Source: Paraburkholderia aspalathi
Lineage (GTDB): Bacteria > Pseudomonadota > Gammaproteobacteria > Burkholderiales > Burkholderiaceae
Direction of reading: 5' to 3'
Assembly (NCBI RefSeq): GCF_900116445.1
Contig: NZ_FPBH01000025.1
Span: forward strand, 1-64,000
DNA: 64,000 nt
The notes under the pieces: generated by a model
What the model saw: only the letters and a program-made list of their open reading frames with translations
Databases searched by the model: none
What the model was told of the DNA's origin: nothing
Made by a program: the position numbers and the translations under genes
Part shown: positions 60,599-64,000 of the stretch, in pieces
Numbering within the stretch: the first letter of the stretch is position 1
How the letters are laid out: each line of letters starts with the position of its first letter

Positions 60599-61495
60599 AT
60601 GGATCGTTTGACCAGCATGGCCGTGTTCGTGAAAACGGCCGACAGCGGCTCGTTCGCCGCGGCCGCGCTCGCCTTCGGCATCTCCGCGCAGATGGCCGGC
60701 AAGCATGTCAGCACGCTGGAGGAACGCGTCGGCGCGCGTTTGCTCAACCGGACCACGCGCCGCCAGAGCCTCACGGAGATCGGCCAGATTTTCTACGAAC
60801 GCTGCAAGGCGCTGCTGGCGGATGCCGACGCGGCTGAATCCGTCGCGCAGGAGCTGTCTGCCTCGCCGCGCGGGCGTTTGCGCATCACGGCGCCGGTGAC
60901 TTTCGGCGTCTGCTGTCTCGCGCCGATGATCACGCGTTACCTGAAGGCCAATCCCGAGGTACGGGTCGAGTTGGCGCTGACCGACCGCTTCGTCGATCTG
61001 ATCGACGAAGGCTATGAAGCCGCGATCCGTCTCGGCTCGCTGTCGGATTCGTCGTTGATCGCGCGGCAGTTGATGCCGTACCGGCTGGTTGCCTGCGCGT
61101 CGCCCGGTTACGTGGCCGAGCGCGGCGAGCCGCAGACGCCGCAAGCGCTGGCGCAGCACGAGTGCCTGAGCTTCGTCTATACAAGCCTGCCGGTTGACAC
61201 CGCATGGCGTTTCACTGATGCCGAGGGCGAACATGTGGTGCCGATCTCGGGCCGCTTTCAGGCCAACGACGTGAAAGCGCTGCTGGCCGCGGCCCTTAAT
61301 GGGGGCGGAGTAATCCTCGCGCCCGAAGTGGCGGTGAAGGACGAACTTGCCGCGGGCAGGCTGGTACGTTTGCTGAACGGCTACGAAGCGCCCGCACGCC
61401 CCATGCATCTGGTGTTTCCGGCCAGCCGCGCCACCCCGAAACTGCGCGCGTTTATCGATCAGGTGGTGGCCGAATTCGGGCCGCACGCCGCGTGA
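60599..61495 (+). CDS. LysR-family regulator, CrgA/DmlR-like
   Basis: 298 residues. HTH MDRLTSMAVFVKTADSGSFAAAALAFGISAQMAGKHVSTLE, effector domain with VDLIDEGYEAAIRLG. It is divergent from the NADP-binding gene. Normal length, no unusual feature. Confidence 0.88.
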   Translation: MDRLTSMAVFVKTADSGSFAAAALAFGISAQMAGKHVSTLEERVGARLLNRTTRRQSLTEIGQIFYERCKALLADADAAESVAQELSASPRGRLRITAPVTFGVCCLAPMITRYLKANPEVRVELALTDRFVDLIDEGYEAAIRLGSLSDSSLIARQLMPYRLVACASPGYVAERGEPQTPQALAQHECLSFVYTSLPVDTAWRFTDAEGEHVVPISGRFQANDVKALLAAALNGGGVILAPEVAVKDELAAGRLVRLLNGYEAPARPMHLVFPASRATPKLRAFIDQVVAEFGPHAA

Positions 61496-61793
61496 AACGG
61501 GCCGCCGTGCACATCCGGAAGAGCGCCTCCACCGCCCGCCAATCTCCACCCATTAGCCGCTAGAATTCCCGCCTTTGCCCGCGTCGGGCGCGCGACAAGG
61601 CAAAATACTGGTTTTGCGCGCGCAAAACGCGCCGCGAATCCGGATGAATCAGACCTCGGCGGCAGGCTTGCCGCCGACCCTCGCCATGACGCATGACGAC
61701 GGCCGCCCAGCACGCCAATCAGGCACGTCGGGCTCGTCGGGTGCGGCGCAGCCAGGACAGCTCGTCCTTTAACAGAGCCCCTCAGGAGCATTC
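61496..61793. other. Intergenic region with an 18-bp palindrome and a hairpin
   Basis: GTTTTGCGC-GCGCAAAAC is a perfect 18-bp palindrome at 61611-61628. GGCGGCA-N4-TGCCGCC at 61658-61675 is a strong hairpin. They lie upstream of the DUF2760-Hsp70 operon and may be a regulator site and a terminator or leader structure. No protein gene is supported. Confidence 0.4.
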
Positions 61794-62381
61794 ATGACCG
61801 ATTCGAACCCGTCTTTCCTCGGCAGGATTTCACTTGCCGTCAGTACATTTTTCAGCATCCTCGGCGATGGTGAATTCGCCGCCGGCGTGCTGCGTCTGCG
61901 TAACAGCGGCGCCGCTGCGGCGAGCGCAGCACCCGCACCCACGCCCGCTCCCGCCGCGGCACCGGCCCCCGCCCCGCAACCGGCCCCCACGCTGAAAGAA
62001 GCAAGCCCGGACGCCGCACTCCAACTGCTCGGTCTGCTGCAACGCGACGCGCGCTTCATCGATTTCGTCGAAGAAGACATCAAGGCCTATAGCGACGCCG
62101 ACATCGGCGCCGCCGCCCGCCTCGTGCACGACGGCTGCCGCACGACGCTGCGCGAGCATTTCACGATCCGTCCGGTGCGCGACGAAGCCGAAGGCAGTCG
62201 CGTGACGCTGGCCGAAGGTTTCGACGCCACCTCGATTCGCCTGACCGGCAACGTGGTCGGCAAGGCGCCGTTCAACGGCAGCATCAGCCACCGCGGCTGG
62301 CGTGTCGACGAAGTGCGCCTGCCGAAGCTGACCGACAGCCACAACGCCAAGGTGATCGCACCCGCCGAGGTGGAGCTATGA
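61794..62381 (+). CDS. DUF2760 domain protein
   Basis: 195 residues. An N-terminal hydrophobic segment (FLGRISLAVSTFFSILGDGEFA) is followed by an Ala/Pro-rich linker at about 40-66 and the DUF2760 domain (LQLLGLLQRDARFIDFVEEDI...SHRGWRVDEVRLP). The function is unknown; the gene commonly adjoins Hsp70-type genes. CAGGAG precedes the ATG. Its stop overlaps the Hsp70 start by 4 bp. Confidence 0.88.
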   Translation: MTDSNPSFLGRISLAVSTFFSILGDGEFAAGVLRLRNSGAAAASAAPAPTPAPAAAPAPAPQPAPTLKEASPDAALQLLGLLQRDARFIDFVEEDIKAYSDADIGAAARLVHDGCRTTLREHFTIRPVRDEAEGSRVTLAEGFDATSIRLTGNVVGKAPFNGSISHRGWRVDEVRLPKLTDSHNAKVIAPAEVEL

Positions 62382-64000
62382 GCGACGCACGCTTCTCAAT
62401 CGGTATCGATCTGGGCACCACGCACTGCGCGCTGTCCTACGTGGACACCACGGCCAGCGATGGTGAAAAGACCACTCAAGGCGTGCTGCCGGTCGCACAA
62501 CTTACCGGACCCGGCGCGATCGACAATCTCGATCTGCTGCCCTCGTTCCTCTACCTGCCGCATCCGGACGAACTCGCCTCGGGCGATCTGTACCTGCCGT
62601 GGACCGGCCAGCGCGAATTCGCGGTCGGCGAGTTCGCCCGCAGCCGCGGCGCGGCCACGCCGATCCGGCTCGTGTCGAGCGCCAAGAGCTGGTTGTGCCA
62701 TCCGGGCGTCGATCGTCGCGCGGCGATTCTGCCGAACGACGCACCGCCCGAAGTCGCGCGCGTGTCGCCGCTCGAAAGCTCGGTGCGCTACCTGACGCAC
62801 CTGCGCGAAGCGTGGGACCACGCGCATCCGGACGCGCCGTTCAGCCAGCAGGACATCACGGTGACGATCCCTGCGTCGTTCGATCCGGCTGCGCGCGAGT
62901 TGACCGCCGAAGCCGCCGAAGCCGCCGGCTACGGACGCATGACCTTGCTCGAAGAGCCGCAAGCCGCGCTGTATAGCTGGATTCAGAAGAGCGGCGGCCA
63001 GTGGCGCAAACAGGTCAAAGTCGGCGACATCATTCTCGTGGTCGACGTGGGCGGCGGCACGACTGACCTCTCGCTGATCGCCGTGATCGAGCGTGAAGGC
63101 AATCTCGAACTGCATCGCGTCGCGGTCGGCGAACACATTCTGCTCGGCGGCGACAACATGGACCTGGCGCTTGCCCACGTGGTCGCGCGCAAACTTGCGG
63201 CGCAGGGTACTCAGGCCGACGCGTGGCAACTGCGCGCCCTCACCTATGCCTGCCGCTCGGCGAAGGAAACGCTGCTCAGCGACCCGTCGACCGATACCGT
63301 GCCGCTCGTCGTGCCGAGCCGTGGCTCGAAGCTGATCGGCGGTTCGATCCGCACCGAACTCACGCGTGCGGAGTTGACCCAGACGATCCTCGAAGGCTTC
63401 TTCCCGCAGGTGGATAGCGCGGCGCGTCCAGTGAGCCGCGCGCGTGCCGGTCTGACGCAACTCGGCCTGCCGTATGCGCAGGACGCGGGCATCACGCGGC
63501 ATCTGGCGGCCTTCCTTGGCCGTCAGGTGGGCGCGCTGGCCGAACTCGAAGGCTTGCGCGATATCGCCACGACGGAAGGCGCGACTTTCCTGCACCCTAC
63601 TGCCGTGCTCTTCAACGGCGGTGTGTTCAAGTCGCCGCTGCTGGTCGAGCGGATCATGGGCACGCTCAACGGCTGGCTCGGTGCCGAAGGTGCGCCGCAA
63701 GCACGCCTGCTCGAAGGCGCGGATCTCGATCTCGCCGTCGCGCGCGGCGCGGCTTATTACGGCTACGTGCGGCGCGGCCAGGGCGTGCGTATCCGCGGCG
63801 GCACCGCACGCGCGTACTACATCGCGATCGAATCGGCGATGCCCGCCGTCCCCGGTCTCGAGCCGCCGGTGCAGGCGCTGTGCGTCGCGCCGTTCGGCAT
63901 GGAGGAAGGCACGGACGCCGAATTGCCGGCGCAGGAATTCGGGCTGGTCGTCGGCGAGCCGGTGCACTTCCGCTTCTTCGGATCGTCGGTGCGTCGCCAG
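62378..64000 (+). CDS. Hsp70-family protein (partial, runs off the window)
   Basis: 541 codons are present without a stop. The DnaK-type ATPase domain is clear: FSIGIDLGTTHCALSYVD (phosphate 1), DITVTIPASFD, EEPQAALYSW, ILVVDVGGGTTDLSL (phosphate 2), and LFNGGVFKSPLL (adenosine). ATGA couples it to the DUF2760 gene. It differs from canonical DnaK in the loops and belongs to the DUF2760-linked Hsp70 group. The C-terminal part is not visible. Confidence 0.88.
   Translation, partial: MSDARFSIGIDLGTTHCALSYVDTTASDGEKTTQGVLPVAQLTGPGAIDNLDLLPSFLYLPHPDELASGDLYLPWTGQREFAVGEFARSRGAATPIRLVSSAKSWLCHPGVDRRAAILPNDAPPEVARVSPLESSVRYLTHLREAWDHAHPDAPFSQQDITVTIPASFDPAARELTAEAAEAAGYGRMTLLEEPQAALYSWIQKSGGQWRKQVKVGDIILVVDVGGGTTDLSLIAVIEREGNLELHRVAVGEHILLGGDNMDLALAHVVARKLAAQGTQADAWQLRALTYACRSAKETLLSDPSTDTVPLVVPSRGSKLIGGSIRTELTRAELTQTILEGFFPQVDSAARPVSRARAGLTQLGLPYAQDAGITRHLAAFLGRQVGALAELEGLRDIATTEGATFLHPTAVLFNGGVFKSPLLVERIMGTLNGWLGAEGAPQARLLEGADLDLAVARGAAYYGYVRRGQGVRIRGGTARAYYIAIESAMPAVPGLEPPVQALCVAPFGMEEGTDAELPAQEFGLVVGEPVHFRFFGSSVRRQ

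Noticed and set aside
62396..63967. 523-codon open frame on the minus strand
   Set aside because: It lies opposite the Hsp70-family gene, whose DnaK motifs are unmistakable; the antisense product is His/Arg-rich low complexity, a typical high-GC shadow.
1..64000. tRNA, rRNA or CRISPR arrays
   Set aside because: Reading both strands gave no cloverleaf-like clusters, rRNA segments or regularly spaced repeats.

Overview
The window is high-GC, gene-dense DNA. It looks like accessory or catabolic chromosome sequence from Burkholderiaceae, most like Paraburkholderia, Caballeronia or Cupriavidus. This is inferred from codon use, eight LysR-type regulators, many SBP_bac_3-type amino-acid ABC systems, DadA/PuuB-type FAD oxidoreductases, and a DUF2760 gene next to an Hsp70 gene. 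No rRNA, tRNA, CRISPR array or intact insertion sequence was found. The left edge carries tandem repeats that look like an IS21-type element end.

Layout. 0.3-5.0 kb: a two-domain VOC protein, then a LysR gene divergent from an M20 amidohydrolase and an MHS-family carrier. 5.1-15.5 kb: a polyamine-type ABC importer interleaved with catabolic enzymes (LysR, ATPase, HAD dehalogenase-like, FAD oxidoreductase, two permeases, aldehyde dehydrogenase). Its binding protein and a GMC oxidoreductase lie on the opposite strand. 15.8-17.4 kb: TauE-like exporter and a PheC-like periplasmic dehydratase. 17.5-22.96 kb: two FAD oxidoreductases flanking a binding protein and one permease, with no ATPase, divergent from a LysR gene. 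23-27 kb: an orphan binding protein, a YbjQ protein, and an SDR plus carboxymuconolactone-decarboxylase-type operon with a divergent LysR gene. 27-31 kb: a complete amino-acid ABC importer headed by an argH-type lyase, divergent from a GcvA-type regulator. 32-37.4 kb: an operon of two polysaccharide-deacetylase paralogues, MmgE/PrpD and a binding protein, divergent from another GcvA-type regulator. 37.5-40.6 kb: a hotdog thioesterase-like gene facing a response regulator/histidine kinase pair of the CqsS/LqsS type. 41.3-45.9 kb: a CGNR zinc-finger regulator divergent from two alpha/beta hydrolases and an SDR, then a VOC protein and NnrU.

46.3-51.8 kb: a sigma-54 activator with a C-terminal TPR-like half forms an operon with DUF917 and an Asp/Glu racemase. 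It is followed by about 1 kb without a recognisable protein gene. That kilobase holds an excellent sigma-54 promoter with three upstream dyads, a Cys-rich small ORF and attenuator-like hairpins. 51.8-56.2 kb: an IclR regulator and an ABC importer operon ending in an FAD oxidoreductase. 56.3-60.5 kb: LysR, a 26-codon leader, pirin, isochorismatase, a split HisRS-like gene and an F420-type NADP-binding protein. 60.6-64 kb: LysR, DUF2760 and a truncated Hsp70 gene.

The most striking signals are four. First, a textbook histidine attenuator (His4 leader peptide, antiterminator, intrinsic terminator at 59.6-59.76 kb) sits in front of a stand-alone HisRS-like catalytic core whose N-terminus is in another frame. 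Second, a sigma-54 promoter/enhancer module at 50.7-50.85 kb has dyads resembling ones upstream of the nearby sigma-54 activator, and its first transcribed 480 nt end in an attenuator-like structure. Third, a CqsS/LqsS-like sensor pair adjoins a thioesterase. Fourth, several operons pair an intact enzyme with a relative that has lost catalytic residues.
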